In this document: positions 16,207 to 24,576 of the stretch, one piece after another
Numbering within the stretch: the stretch's first letter is position 1
Layout of the letters: the number at the start of each line of letters is the position of its first letter
IMG/VR virus record: IMGVR_UViG_3300032236_001478
Coordinates: 17,624 to 81,623 of that record
DNA: 64,000 nucleotides
Origin: a virus
Direction: 5' to 3' (one strand)
Position numbers and translations under genes: made by a program
The notes under the pieces: model-generated
Database searches by the model: none
The model's input: the letters and a program-made list of their open reading frames with translations, nothing else
What the model was told of the DNA's origin: nothing

Positions 16207-16992
16207 TTAGGCTTCTACATAATTAATATCTCGTTTATTCTTAAAGAAAAATTCTTTCTTTGCTGCATCCAACCAGAACTTAACTTCATCTTCAGAAAGT
16301 TTGCTAGACTCTTCATTTTTATAATTCCAAAACAATGAATCCTCTCTTAAATTTGTATGCTCATAACCAACTTTAGGTACTGTCATCACAACAACCCCAT
16401 TGTTTGTCATTCTTAATAAGAATTCATAGCCAAAAGTTAATTTGATATTATCCTTAAATCCGCCATTATCTAAAATAACTTTTGTTTTATAAAGACCGCC
16501 ACTAATTTGATAGTTTTGATAATCTAATAAAACTTCATTATCTAAAAATCCTTGTCTATCTGTAAATCCATATGCCCATACAGATTCGTTCATTAAACTA
16601 ATAAAACTACCTTCTGAATTAATGTCTCTAACAATAGGTAAGAAAATACTTACATCAGGATAGATTTTTACGTATTCACTTATTGACTTAAACCAAACTG
16701 GTTTATATACGTCATCAATTTCTAAAATGCTAAACCATTCAGTATCACAATTTTGTGCTCCTCTATTGATTTGAGAACAAAAATCAGTTTCGCCTGTGTG
16801 TACGTTATATGCAATTTCTAAATCACTACCTAAATCAATCTTATCAATTTCGGTTTTCACACTTGATGGACAAACTATTAATAATTTCACATCACTAGCA
16901 AAATCTTTTACAGAGTCTACCGCTTTTATTAGTAATTTACTATAATCATCGTTCATTTTATGAACGGGTAAAATAATTGTTATATTTTTCAT
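16207..16992 (-). CDS. Family 2-like (GT-A) glycosyltransferase
   Basis: 261 aa. N-terminus ITIILPVHKMNDDYSKLLIKAVDSV is the typical GT2 beginning, followed by CSQINRGAQNCDTEWFSILEIDD at about 72-94, where IDD takes the place of the metal-binding DxD. SGGLYKTKVILDNGGF is the usual acceptor-side motif. It overlaps the following GT-B gene by one base. Target unknown: DNA base modification (as in T4), a virion protein or host surface sugar are all possible. No membrane anchor. Confidence 0.85.
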   Translation of the reverse strand: MKNITIILPVHKMNDDYSKLLIKAVDSVKDFASDVKLLIVCPSSVKTEIDKIDLGSDLEIAYNVHTGETDFCSQINRGAQNCDTEWFSILEIDDVYKPVWFKSISEYVKIYPDVSIFLPIVRDINSEGSFISLMNESVWAYGFTDRQGFLDNEVLLDYQNYQISGGLYKTKVILDNGGFKDNIKLTFGYEFLLRMTNNGVVVMTVPKVGYEHTNLREDSLFWNYKNEESSKLSEDEVKFWLDAAKKEFFFKNKRDINYVEA

Positions 16993-18056
16993 TATGCTGG
17001 GTCTTCTTGTTTTAATTTACTTAATGCAATTTCTAACGTTTCAGTTCTTTTAGTTTCTAAAGAATCAAAAATTGAGATTATATTATTTTTTGTTGTTTCA
17101 GCATCATAAGGTAATAAAGTTTCTTTCATTTTTTCTTTAACTTCTTCACTTAATTCAATACCATCAATCCAAGCTAAAACAAATGTTCCGATTAAATCTG
17201 TTAACTTATTAATGTCTTCAGTCCAAATACCATTTTCGCCAATCCATTCTGGTTCAACATCCGGTACTTTACCAATAACAGGTACGCCACATTTCATTGA
17301 TTCTAATGGGAATGTTCCAAATGTAGATTCATTATCAACCCAAACTGATACCATACACTCTTTTAGATTTGTTGCGAAATCATCATATGTCATATTGATC
17401 ATATCTCTAAAAGTGATCCATCTTAATTGTGGATATTTCAAGTAAAATTCAGAAATAACTCTTCTATGGATATTTCTATCTCTACAATGAATTGCTACGT
17501 AAGGTTTTTTTGGTAAATCTAATGGACTAAAAATTTCATCAATGATTGGTGGAATTACAAACACTAAAGATTCTGGAAATACATCTAAGATATATTTTTT
17601 AGTTTCATTTGTTGTTGTGATTGCACGATCAAAACCAAAATCACTCCATCTGCTACCTACTGGTAAATTCTCAAATATGTAATCCTTTTGTTGAACTAAC
17701 ATTACTTTGATACATTTAATGCTTGATAATTGTTGTAATGCATTAGAATAATATTCTGGAACTACAATAACATCATCAATATTAATACTAACTTTATCAT
17801 CTTTAATTGTTACAATTGGAAGGTCTTTATACTTTTCACCTAACCATGTCTCAACTCCAGTGTAGTTTTTATCTTCTACTAAAATTTTAGCATTAGTGCC
17901 GTTTTGTTTTAATGTTATCGCCATATCGTAAATGTGTTTTACGGAGGCTCTTGGACTTGTTTTCGTGTCGTATGTTAAAAAATATACAACATTCTCATTT
18001 GTTTTCAATCTGTCAATTGCAGATTGTAAGTTTTCTATGTTATTATTCATCGTCAT
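16992..18056 (-). CDS. GT-B (family 1/4-like) glycosyltransferase
   Basis: 354 aa. The C-terminal half carries the nucleotide-sugar-binding signature STFGTFPLESMKCGVPVIG (about 263-281) followed by VPDVEPEWIGENGIW, as in GT4-type enzymes. The N-terminal half is a Rossmann-like domain (VVYFLTYDTKTSPRASVKHI). It overlaps the upstream 95-aa gene by 14 nt and the GT2 gene by one base, so the three are probably one unit. An alternative start is the ATG at 18050. Confidence 0.83.
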   Translation of the reverse strand: MTMNNNIENLQSAIDRLKTNENVVYFLTYDTKTSPRASVKHIYDMAITLKQNGTNAKILVEDKNYTGVETWLGEKYKDLPIVTIKDDKVSINIDDVIVVPEYYSNALQQLSSIKCIKVMLVQQKDYIFENLPVGSRWSDFGFDRAITTTNETKKYILDVFPESLVFVIPPIIDEIFSPLDLPKKPYVAIHCRDRNIHRRVISEFYLKYPQLRWITFRDMINMTYDDFATNLKECMVSVWVDNESTFGTFPLESMKCGVPVIGKVPDVEPEWIGENGIWTEDINKLTDLIGTFVLAWIDGIELSEEVKEKMKETLLPYDAETTKNNIISIFDSLETKRTETLEIALSKLKQEDPA

Positions 18057-18330
18057 CTTCTTCTATTAAAATATTATGTTTTATTAATGTGTTGAATGCA
18101 ATTTTAAATGCAATGCTTGTACCTTTTTGTGTGAATGCACTAATTTCTTCATCTATTTCTTCAGCTTCTGATAAAACGGTACCTAAACACATTTTAACAA
18201 CTTCATACTTAAAGATATTGACTTCTAAAGTGTCATTACCATCTTCATCTTTTATGGTGTCTCCTGTTTTGCATCGTTCAGTAATTGATTCGAGTTCGAT
18301 GTAGTATTGTTTTCCGAATAATTCGAGCAT
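18043..18330 (-). CDS. Hypothetical acidic protein
   Basis: 95 aa, helical, acidic C-terminus (LIEEDDDE). It overlaps the HAD-like gene upstream by 79 nt in another frame and the GT-B gene by 14 nt, an unusually compact arrangement. The sequence (LEVNIFKYEVVKMCLGTVL, then SIAFKIAFNTLIKHNIL) looks protein-like and I recall similar short proteins in aquatic T4-like phages. Function unknown. Confidence 0.6.
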   Translation of the reverse strand: MLELFGKQYYIELESITERCKTGDTIKDEDGNDTLEVNIFKYEVVKMCLGTVLSEAEEIDEEISAFTQKGTSIAFKIAFNTLIKHNILIEEDDDE

Positions 18331-18899
18331 AATTCTTTTATTTCTGTTAATTTAGTTATTTCTAAACTATTTGTAAAGTATTGATTATAAACAGTGTTGA
18401 ATTTGTATACAATTTTATTTTCTGGACAAGATTTAACAACGTCATGATTATCTGTAATCCACATATCGCATTTAGTCCACAATTCATCAATGTCAGATGA
18501 ATTTGCGAATTTTATATTGTTTCCTAAGAAACCATTTTTTGATAAGAAAAATAAAGTTGCTGGTTTAGCCTTACCTAATTCATCTAAACCAATTAATGTA
18601 ATATTGTGATCTTTATTATTGTAAATAATATTATTAAGATCACTGAATGTTGTTGAATAACTTAATCCAGCATGACCAAAGATTTCAATTGGGTATTCGA
18701 TAAATAAAAAATACTCAAATTCTTCTCTAGACTGAAATTTATATGAGGCAAATAAATTATTATTTTCAATAGGTTCTGTAATACCGTACTCAAAAGAATC
18801 GTCTTCTAATTCAGAATCAAAAAAAGCATCTTTGTAATGATAATCTAATTTTTGTATTGTGTTTCTTATAACACCATCTATACTAATGAATATTTCCAT
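18252..18899 (-). CDS. HAD-like protein with altered catalytic motif
   Basis: 215 aa from the ATG at 18899; an in-frame TTG at 18920 gives a longer version. The N-terminus MEIFISIDGVIRNT resembles HAD motif I (DxDGV) but the nucleophilic Asp position is Ser (S-I-D-G). Later, KPATLFFLSKNG and KCDMWITDNHDVVKSCP resemble motifs around the C-terminal half of phage 5'(3')-nucleotidase-like HAD proteins. It heads the run that leads to glycosyltransferases and sigma factor. If the Asp is truly absent it may be inactive as a phosphatase. Confidence in the fold is moderate. Confidence 0.6.
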   Translation of the reverse strand: MEIFISIDGVIRNTIQKLDYHYKDAFFDSELEDDSFEYGITEPIENNNLFASYKFQSREEFEYFLFIEYPIEIFGHAGLSYSTTFSDLNNIIYNNKDHNITLIGLDELGKAKPATLFFLSKNGFLGNNIKFANSSDIDELWTKCDMWITDNHDVVKSCPENKIVYKFNTVYNQYFTNSLEITKLTEIKELCSNYSENNTTSNSNQLLNDAKQETP

Positions 18900-18936
18900 A
18901 ATAGAAATATACACTGACAAAGATCAGAAGTAAACA

Positions 18937-19650
18937 CTAATCGTATCTTTGTAAGATTTCTCCAATGATTGGATTTCTTACAATATCTTGATTACCAAAC
19001 TCAAATACACCAATACCTTTAACGCCTTCTAATCTTTTCTTAGCATCGTATAAACCAGATTTAGTTTTGTCCTTAAATTTATCAGATTGTTCTAAGTCTC
19101 CAGATAAGAAAAATTTAGAGTTAAATCCAATACGAGTTAACAATAATTTAATCTGAGCAGGCGTCGCATTTTGCGCTTCCTCGAAAACTAAAATGGTATT
19201 ATCTACGTTCCAACCACGCATGTAAGCTAGTGCTGCAACTTCAATATAACCTTGGTCTTTCAATGTTTCACGAGCCTCTTTACCAATGATTTTATTTAAT
19301 AGATAATATGATGGATAAATGTATGGATCTAATTTCTCTTCTAAACCACCAGGAAGTGATCCTAATTTCTCTTCTGCTTCAACAGCTGGTCTAACAATAA
19401 TAATCTTTTCATACTTGTTAGAATCGTCGTATAATAGGTCTACAGCACGTTTCATCGCGATATATGACTTACCAACACCTGCTGGTCCGAAACACAATGT
19501 GATTTGATTTTCCCCGAGTATTTTCCAATACTCCTCTTGGTTTTTAGTCAGGAACTTTTCTTTAGGACGTTTGATGATTTGTCTGATCCTGTCTTTATGT
19601 GATGTTTTTTTCTCTTCTACTTGAACGGTTGCTTTTTGTTTACTTGGCAA
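18937..19650 (-). CDS. phoH: PhoH-family ATPase
   Basis: 237 aa. Walker A GPAGVGKS at residues 55-62, IIIVRPAVEAEEKLGSLPG at 83-101 and Walker B VFEEAQN at 155-161, the standard PhoH layout; the ending FGNQDIVRNPIIGEIL is also typical. The N-terminal 35 residues are basic. Common in aquatic phages; its function in phages is not settled (RNA helicase-like or phosphate-starvation-linked roles have been proposed). The start is a TTG at 19650; the nearest in-frame stop lies a short distance upstream and no ATG is available. A TATTTATA box lies 32 nt upstream. Confidence 0.88.
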   Translation of the reverse strand: MPSKQKATVQVEEKKTSHKDRIRQIIKRPKEKFLTKNQEEYWKILGENQITLCFGPAGVGKSYIAMKRAVDLLYDDSNKYEKIIIVRPAVEAEEKLGSLPGGLEEKLDPYIYPSYYLLNKIIGKEARETLKDQGYIEVAALAYMRGWNVDNTILVFEEAQNATPAQIKLLLTRIGFNSKFFLSGDLEQSDKFKDKTKSGLYDAKKRLEGVKGIGVFEFGNQDIVRNPIIGEILQRYD

Positions 19651-19682
19651 AATTTTAGCTTTTAATGTGTCCGTTTATTTTC

Positions 19683-19690
19683 TATAAATA
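19683..19690 (-). promoter_or_regulatory. Late-promoter-like box before PhoH gene
   Basis: Reads TATTTATA on the - strand, 32 nt before the TTG start at 19650. Confidence 0.45.
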
Positions 19691-19694
19691 TGTC

Positions 19695-20315
19695 CTATTT
19701 TCCAGTACTACCAAACCCACCCGAACCTCTTTCGGAATCCGACAATTCAGGTACTTGGGTCATATATATTTGAGGATAAGGTAAGATCATAATTTGAGCA
19801 CCTCTTTCACCAACATTATATGAAAGACTATCTAAACCTTGTGTCTTTTTAAAAGTGGCTTGGATTTCCCCTCTGTAACCACTATCAATTACACCCACAC
19901 AATTAGATAATATTAAATCTTGATTACGAACTGATGAACGTGGGAAAATTAATCCAACATAACCTTTAGGGATTTCCATTGCAATACCAAAACCATATGT
20001 AATACTAAAACTAGTATTTTCTTTAATATCTGTAATTGTTAAATCCATACCAGCATCACCAACTTTAGAATAAGATGGTATAACTGCATTATCATCTAAT
20101 TTTTTAACTTTAACAACAACACCAAGATCTGGTTGTGTGAAATTTGTTTGATTTTCAGTTGTTGCTTCTTTTACAACATCATCATTAATAGCGTTTAATA
20201 CTTTATTAAGATCCTCCATAAAATTTTGATTGAAATCGTCAAAATTGTCTGCAGAAAAGTTTTTTTCTAAGTCTTCTAATTTTTTAATATATCCCTCTAA
20301 TTCTTCTTTATTCAT
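19695..20315 (-). CDS. dut: dUTPase with N-terminal extension
   Basis: 206 aa. Hydrolyses dUTP to dUMP, keeping uracil out of DNA and feeding dTMP synthesis. All five trimeric-dUTPase motifs are seen: GDAGMDL (86-92), PRSS (125-128), NCVGVIDSGYRGE (138-150), GERGAQ (169-174) and RGSGGFGSTG (196-205). The first 60 residues are a helical acidic extension not found in typical 150-aa dUTPases. The start overlaps the previous gene by 8 nt. Functionally it pairs with the ribonucleotide reductase genes at the window's end. Confidence 0.93.
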   Translation of the reverse strand: MNKEELEGYIKKLEDLEKNFSADNFDDFNQNFMEDLNKVLNAINDDVVKEATTENQTNFTQPDLGVVVKVKKLDDNAVIPSYSKVGDAGMDLTITDIKENTSFSITYGFGIAMEIPKGYVGLIFPRSSVRNQDLILSNCVGVIDSGYRGEIQATFKKTQGLDSLSYNVGERGAQIMILPYPQIYMTQVPELSDSERGSGGFGSTGK

Positions 20316-20526
20316 GATTCTTTTTTTCTTCTATCCATTTATCAAAAGCCTTAAGTCGTTTTTTAAGGTCATCATCTTGTTGTCTTAAACAACATTCAAC
20401 TAAAATATCTGTAATTCTTTGTAACTCTTCAATAGTAATTTTAACACCAACTGAATTAACATAATCAAGAGCCAATTTACTTTGTGACTGGCGCATAATT
20501 TGTATATCTTTACTATAAAAGTTCAT
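20308..20526 (-). CDS. Small hypothetical protein upstream of dUTPase
   Basis: 72 aa, helical, charged (ending FDKWIEEKKNHE). It overlaps the dUTPase start by 8 nt, so the two are likely translated together. No family recognised and no promoter box visible directly upstream. Confidence 0.65.
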   Translation of the reverse strand: MNFYSKDIQIMRQSQSKLALDYVNSVGVKITIEELQRITDILVECCLRQQDDDLKKRLKAFDKWIEEKKNHE

Positions 20527-20544
20527 CAGTTGGTGTTAAATTAA

Positions 20545-20781
20545 TTATTTACTTTTGTAATATTCAGGTGTGTTTTTTTCATCGATAACGCACTCAATAG
20601 GCATTTTAACGACGCTTAAACTTTCACTACCTCTTATATCACCTGATCTGTAATTTGCTGCAACAATTGTCGCTTCTTCTACTGATTCTGCTTGTAATAC
20701 GTATTTTACTTTTTTAATACGTGGGTTTCCTTCTCTGTCCATTTGTTCGGTTTCATAACCGATTGTAACTAAATAATACAT
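20545..20781 (-). CDS. Small DUF4494-like protein
   Basis: 78 aa: MYYLVTIGYETEQ, then KVKYVLQAESVEEATIVAANY. The pattern of an N-terminal strand pair followed by a 'VEEAT' helix resembles the DUF4494 family of Bacteroidota and their phages. Function unknown. It lies between the third glycosyltransferase and the small gene ahead of dUTPase. Confidence 0.6.
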   Translation of the reverse strand: MYYLVTIGYETEQMDREGNPRIKKVKYVLQAESVEEATIVAANYRSGDIRGSESLSVVKMPIECVIDEKNTPEYYKSK

Positions 20782-20787
20782 GTTGTT

Positions 20788-22017
20788 TTATTTTATTATT
20801 GATTTAAAAAATTCTATTCTGTCTTGACAAGTTTTCTTTAATGAATATTTGTCTTTAACTGTTTCATATAAACGTTCACCTAGATCTTGAATCATATTAG
20901 GATTATCAATCAAACGTTTCATATGTTTTGCCCAGTCTTTATGATTCTTATTTTCACCAACTAATAATGCATTTCCTTTATTATTAAACTTACCTTCATC
21001 TACAGCTGAAATTAAATCTAATGTGTATGGTTGAACATTACTAGCAATGATTGCTTTTTTATGGAATCCAGCTTCAATAACTTTCAATTGTGATTTATTT
21101 GCGTTGAATTCTGAATTAACAAGTGGTGCTAAAGATACATCAAATGTGTTATAATTTGTTGCATATGTGTTAATCTCTTTAGTCCATCTTCTTCTATATG
21201 TTTTATCAGAATCATCGTATGGTATTTCTAAAAATTGTGATAAATAACTTTTATAATTTTCATCAAGATATCTATAATTGTCAGTGAAGATATTTTCATA
21301 TCTATACCATACAGTTTCCATTGGTTTTATTGGTCTTTGTCTTTGTTGTTTTGTAATCGAATCAATTTCAGTAACATTACCTCTAAGATCAAATCCACAA
21401 AGAACCATCTGTACATTATCCTTATTAGAATTTAATACACTAGCGATACCATTAGTCATTAATGTAATATCGTGTAAGTGGGATGAGCCACCTAACCAAC
21501 CAAATCTAATTCTATTAGATTGTTCTGGGTTTCTTTGGAATTGAGGTTCGTCTTCGTTAACCGCATTTGGGAAAACTTCGACATTTTTCAATTTCAATTT
21601 ATCAAATATTGTTTTTTGGAATATTGGTGTTGTTGTTGTAACATAATCAACAGTTTTCAACATGTCGATTTTCATTTCACCAATTTTAGACATCTTAACG
21701 GCTTGATACATTGGGTGTCTTTGATCAACAAACCAAAGATCATCAATATCCATAATTACTTTTTTACCAACAGATTGTAACCATTTTATACGTTTTATAT
21801 TATCATCATGGTTGGTTTGATGAATAAATGTATGGAATACAACAATATCATAATCAGCAAAATATGCATCGTTATTATCTGCATTGTAAGTTATATCTAT
21901 ATGAACATCATCTGTGAAATGTTCCCCTATGTAGGTATATGGATCAGATATCCTGAATTTACCTACCCCGTGCTTATCCGATGGAATTGCTAAAATTTTA
22001 ATTTTTGACATTAACAT
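20788..22017 (-). CDS. GT-B glycosyltransferase (family 4-like), 409 aa
   Basis: Third glycosyltransferase of the window. The N-terminal Rossmann half includes DYDIVVFHTFIHQ and VIMDIDDLWF; the central linker has FPNAVNEDEPQF and RIRFGWLGGSSHLHDITLM, a GT4-type signature; the C-terminal part has SQLKVIEAGFHKKAIIAS (about 312-330), the site where the conserved Glu contacts the nucleotide sugar. Start ATG at 22017, with an alternative at 22011. Its target is unknown; its distance from the GT2/GT-B pair suggests it acts separately or later in the same glycan. Confidence 0.85.
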   Translation of the reverse strand: MLMSKIKILAIPSDKHGVGKFRISDPYTYIGEHFTDDVHIDITYNADNNDAYFADYDIVVFHTFIHQTNHDDNIKRIKWLQSVGKKVIMDIDDLWFVDQRHPMYQAVKMSKIGEMKIDMLKTVDYVTTTTPIFQKTIFDKLKLKNVEVFPNAVNEDEPQFQRNPEQSNRIRFGWLGGSSHLHDITLMTNGIASVLNSNKDNVQMVLCGFDLRGNVTEIDSITKQQRQRPIKPMETVWYRYENIFTDNYRYLDENYKSYLSQFLEIPYDDSDKTYRRRWTKEINTYATNYNTFDVSLAPLVNSEFNANKSQLKVIEAGFHKKAIIASNVQPYTLDLISAVDEGKFNNKGNALLVGENKNHKDWAKHMKRLIDNPNMIQDLGERLYETVKDKYSLKKTCQDRIEFFKSIIK

Positions 22018-22073
22018 TAATCATTTGTAATAATATACAAAAATTAATTCAGAAAACAAAATGGTTGAAAGAT

Positions 22074-22658
22074 CTATTTTGCTTTGTTAACGCCTGTGAT
22101 TTTTCCCTTGAATACAGAATCACCAACTTTCAATACTAAATTTTCGTTGATTGATTGTGTTTGTTGTGCAGTAAGAATTTGATTTAACTTTTCATCTAAA
22201 ACTTTACGAACAGTATTTTCAACTAAAGTTGCTAATGATGTCATGTCAATAGATGATGACGGATTATTATATCTTGGTTGTGCTGACTGTTTACTTGATT
22301 TTGATGAAACACCTTCCTGTTCCATTAATCTTTTAGCTCCTTGGATAAAGTCCATGTCTAAGCTATCATTTAATGAAATTTGTGGAATTGGATTTTCTAT
22401 CATTGCTTGTTTAATTGCTGCTGGTAATTTAGAATTGTTAATTTTATCTATGTTCATTTCAGCATTAACAGCTCTTCTAGATGGTGTTGGTGCTGCTGTT
22501 TGTTGATTCATTAAATCTTCAGGATTACTTCTTAAAACAGCTTCATTTACATGACCTCTTTCAAAATTACCTCCATCAACTTTATTCATAACTTTTTTTG
22601 CTTGAACTAGTTTACTCATTAAGTCATTAGCTGATATTGTTCCTTTTCCTTGTTCCAT
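22074..22658 (-). CDS. Hypothetical protein, accessory virion cluster
   Basis: 194 aa, low-complexity Asn/Gln/Ser/Pro-rich centre with a helical segment (LATLVENTVRKVLDEKLNQIL) and a small C-terminal strand pair (LVLKVGDSVFKGKITGV). I do not recognise a family but the C-terminal module recurs in T4-like marine phages as I recall. Last gene of the unit beginning at 25315. No clear promoter box before it. Confidence 0.65.
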   Translation of the reverse strand: MEQGKGTISANDLMSKLVQAKKVMNKVDGGNFERGHVNEAVLRSNPEDLMNQQTAAPTPSRRAVNAEMNIDKINNSKLPAAIKQAMIENPIPQISLNDSLDMDFIQGAKRLMEQEGVSSKSSKQSAQPRYNNPSSSIDMTSLATLVENTVRKVLDEKLNQILTAQQTQSINENLVLKVGDSVFKGKITGVNKAK

Positions 22659-22686
22659 TTCTATTTTTTTTATAAGATACTATAAT

Positions 22687-23532
22687 TTATAAAAACATTA
22701 AACGTTTAATTCTATTAATGCTTTCATTTAATTGATTATTTTCTTCCTCTTCTGGATTTTCATCACCTGGAACTTCTGGTTCTGGTGTTGGTTTTGTGCC
22801 ATTTAATCTTGGTGGTTCTTTAGACGGTTTAGTTTTAGGTTTTGGTTGTGGTAATTCAGTTGCAGCTGGTTCTGTTGTTGGTTCAGTTGGTGTTGGTTCC
22901 ACTTGTGGGGTTGGTTGAGTTGGTTGTACCTCAGGTGCTGCTGCAGTTGGTTGAACTTGTGGTTCAACTGGTGTTGGTTCTGCTTGTGCTTGTGGTGTTG
23001 GTTCAGTAGGTGTAACTTCTGGTTCTGCAGTTGGAACAGTAGTTGGTTTTGGTGTTGGCTTTCTTTGTTTTCTTGGTTTTTTTGGTTCAGCACTGAAATC
23101 AGTTGAAGCATATATTTTAATTAACGGCCAATAAGCATTACCATCTTGTTTTTCATCTGGATTAAATCCAGGTTTTGGACCTTCATAATTGCTATCTAAA
23201 TCAATTTTGATATTTGACATTCTAGATAATAAAAACGTTCTCCATTGATTTTGTTCCAGTCCTTTTTTAGAAACATTAGGTGAAGGTACCCAAGCTCTAA
23301 TAGCCATTTTGTTTTTGTTAGTTAAACCTATCGCAACAGGTTCAACTTTTTTTCTATTACCTTTCAATACTTTTTCAGGACCTTGTGCTGGACCAGTATA
23401 CATAAAAGTAATTGGACGTCTATTAACAATAGCATCAACAATAGCTTTCATTCCAGATGTCTTTAATAACATTTTGTTATATGTTTCACCTGTAAGAACT
23501 TCAACTAATAATATTTCAGATAATGATTTCAT
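22687..23532 (-). CDS. WYL-like domain protein with Pro/Thr/Glu tail
   Basis: 281 aa. Residues about 27-113 look like a WYL domain: RRPITFMYTGPAQG, then KKVEPVAIGLTNKNKMAIRAW and WRTFLLSRMSNI match its strand order and conserved positions. WYL domains usually sense ligands in transcription regulators; no helix-turn-helix is present here. Residues about 150-255 are a Pro/Thr/Glu/Gln low-complexity tract. The C-terminus NESINRIKRLMFL resembles that of the 165-aa protein two genes upstream. It overlaps the repeat-protein gene by one base. A role as a virion or regulatory accessory is inferred. Confidence 0.7.
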   Translation of the reverse strand: MKSLSEILLVEVLTGETYNKMLLKTSGMKAIVDAIVNRRPITFMYTGPAQGPEKVLKGNRKKVEPVAIGLTNKNKMAIRAWVPSPNVSKKGLEQNQWRTFLLSRMSNIKIDLDSNYEGPKPGFNPDEKQDGNAYWPLIKIYASTDFSAEPKKPRKQRKPTPKPTTVPTAEPEVTPTEPTPQAQAEPTPVEPQVQPTAAAPEVQPTQPTPQVEPTPTEPTTEPAATELPQPKPKTKPSKEPPRLNGTKPTPEPEVPGDENPEEEENNQLNESINRIKRLMFL

Positions 23533-24077
23533 TAAAAATCTGGGTATGTTTTATTTTCTCCCCATTTATTTGTTGCTAAAGATTTCATTCTATTTTGTAT
23601 GTCAATAGATGTTCCAACCTCAAATGTGCTAGGATTTTGTCCTTCACCTACTGGTGATATTGCATCTGGATTTGTAACACCATATTGATAATTTTCACCA
23701 TATCTATTGAATGCCATAGTTTTATTTCTTGTTAATATATCATCTTTTGTACCAACGGTACCACTATCATTAACTTGACCCATTCCGAAATTATCACCGT
23801 CAGACTTTGCGTCTTTAGAGTTAATTCCATAACCATTATTTTCAGAATATCTATTGAAACCTAAAGTTTCATTTCTTGTTAAAATATCTTTACTTGTCCC
23901 AACTTCACCATAAAAATTTTGTCCGTCACCTTTTGGTGAGATTGCGTCTGGATTGTTAATACCATAACCATTATTTTCAGAATATCTATTTATTGCTAAT
24001 TCAGTATTTCTATATTGAACTGCAATTAATTCTAATGGTGATGTAGGTGTACTACCCATATTAGTTTGATCTGCCAT
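23532..24077 (-). CDS. Tandem-repeat protein (three and a half 45-49 aa units)
   Basis: 181 aa built from repeats starting at residues 30, 75, 124 and 170. Each begins N-R/K-Y/W-S/G-E-N, continues with YGI/V, a GDGQN-like acidic turn, a VGT(S/K)xDI segment and an RN/RM end, and the last is truncated. It resembles repeat proteins I recall in Bacteroidota-type T4-like phages. A surface or internal structural role is inferred. It overlaps the WYL gene by one base and lies one base after its upstream neighbour. No catalytic motif. Confidence 0.7.
   Translation of the reverse strand: MADQTNMGSTPTSPLELIAVQYRNTELAINRYSENNGYGINNPDAISPKGDGQNFYGEVGTSKDILTRNETLGFNRYSENNGYGINSKDAKSDGDNFGMGQVNDSGTVGTKDDILTRNKTMAFNRYGENYQYGVTNPDAISPVGEGQNPSTFEVGTSIDIQNRMKSLATNKWGENKTYPDF
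23571..23990 (-). repeat. Tandem repeat within the 181-aa protein gene
   Basis: Three 135-147 bp units, with a shared stretch of nearly 30 nt (the complement of the codons for NRYSENNGYGI) that is identical in the first two units near 23828-23855 and 23966-23993. This points to a fairly recent duplication. The third unit is more diverged. Confidence 0.7.
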
Positions 24078-24078
24078 A

Positions 24079-24576
24079 TTATAACATTAATTTTTTAATT
24101 CTATTTATTTCTTCCTCAAATAATTTACCCATACTTAAAGATGATACTGAAGACGCATGTGAATTACTCTTCATCATATTCAATGGTGGTAAAAAATCAG
24201 GTTTCTTAGTATGCTTTTTCAAGAAACTGTTTTTTCTTTCTCCAGTCATAGCAGTCATACTATCTGCATTTTTTCTACCTTCTTTTCTATTAACAATTAA
24301 GTCTCTTTCACCTTGTAAAAATTGTTTCCCCCAGTTTTTCATTAAATCACCACCGTAAAGATCATATTTTTGTTTGTCTTTACCGGCATCCATATATGTT
24401 AAGTCATGTATGATCTTTTTTAACTGACCATAAGTGACTTTTTTATCATTTATTATATTTTTAGCTCTATCAATACCAGATACACTTACCCCATTAAGAC
24501 CTTGGATTGTATGGTTGATCTTATCTAAGATATTTTGTGGAACATCAAAAATTCTACTTTTTAATTCTTTATTCAT
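24079..24576 (-). CDS. Hypothetical protein with C-terminal NRIKKLM motif
   Basis: 165 aa. VTYGQLKKIIHDLTY and GGDLMKNWGKQFLQGERD (about 48-98) form a module I recall in several T4-like and jumbo phages. The last 13 residues, EEEINRIKKLML, match the C-terminus of the WYL-like protein. Overlaps the upstream gene by 8 nt. No known function; probably a virion or head-internal protein by association. Confidence 0.68.
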   Translation of the reverse strand: MNKELKSRIFDVPQNILDKINHTIQGLNGVSVSGIDRAKNIINDKKVTYGQLKKIIHDLTYMDAGKDKQKYDLYGGDLMKNWGKQFLQGERDLIVNRKEGRKNADSMTAMTGERKNSFLKKHTKKPDFLPPLNMMKSNSHASSVSSLSMGKLFEEEINRIKKLML

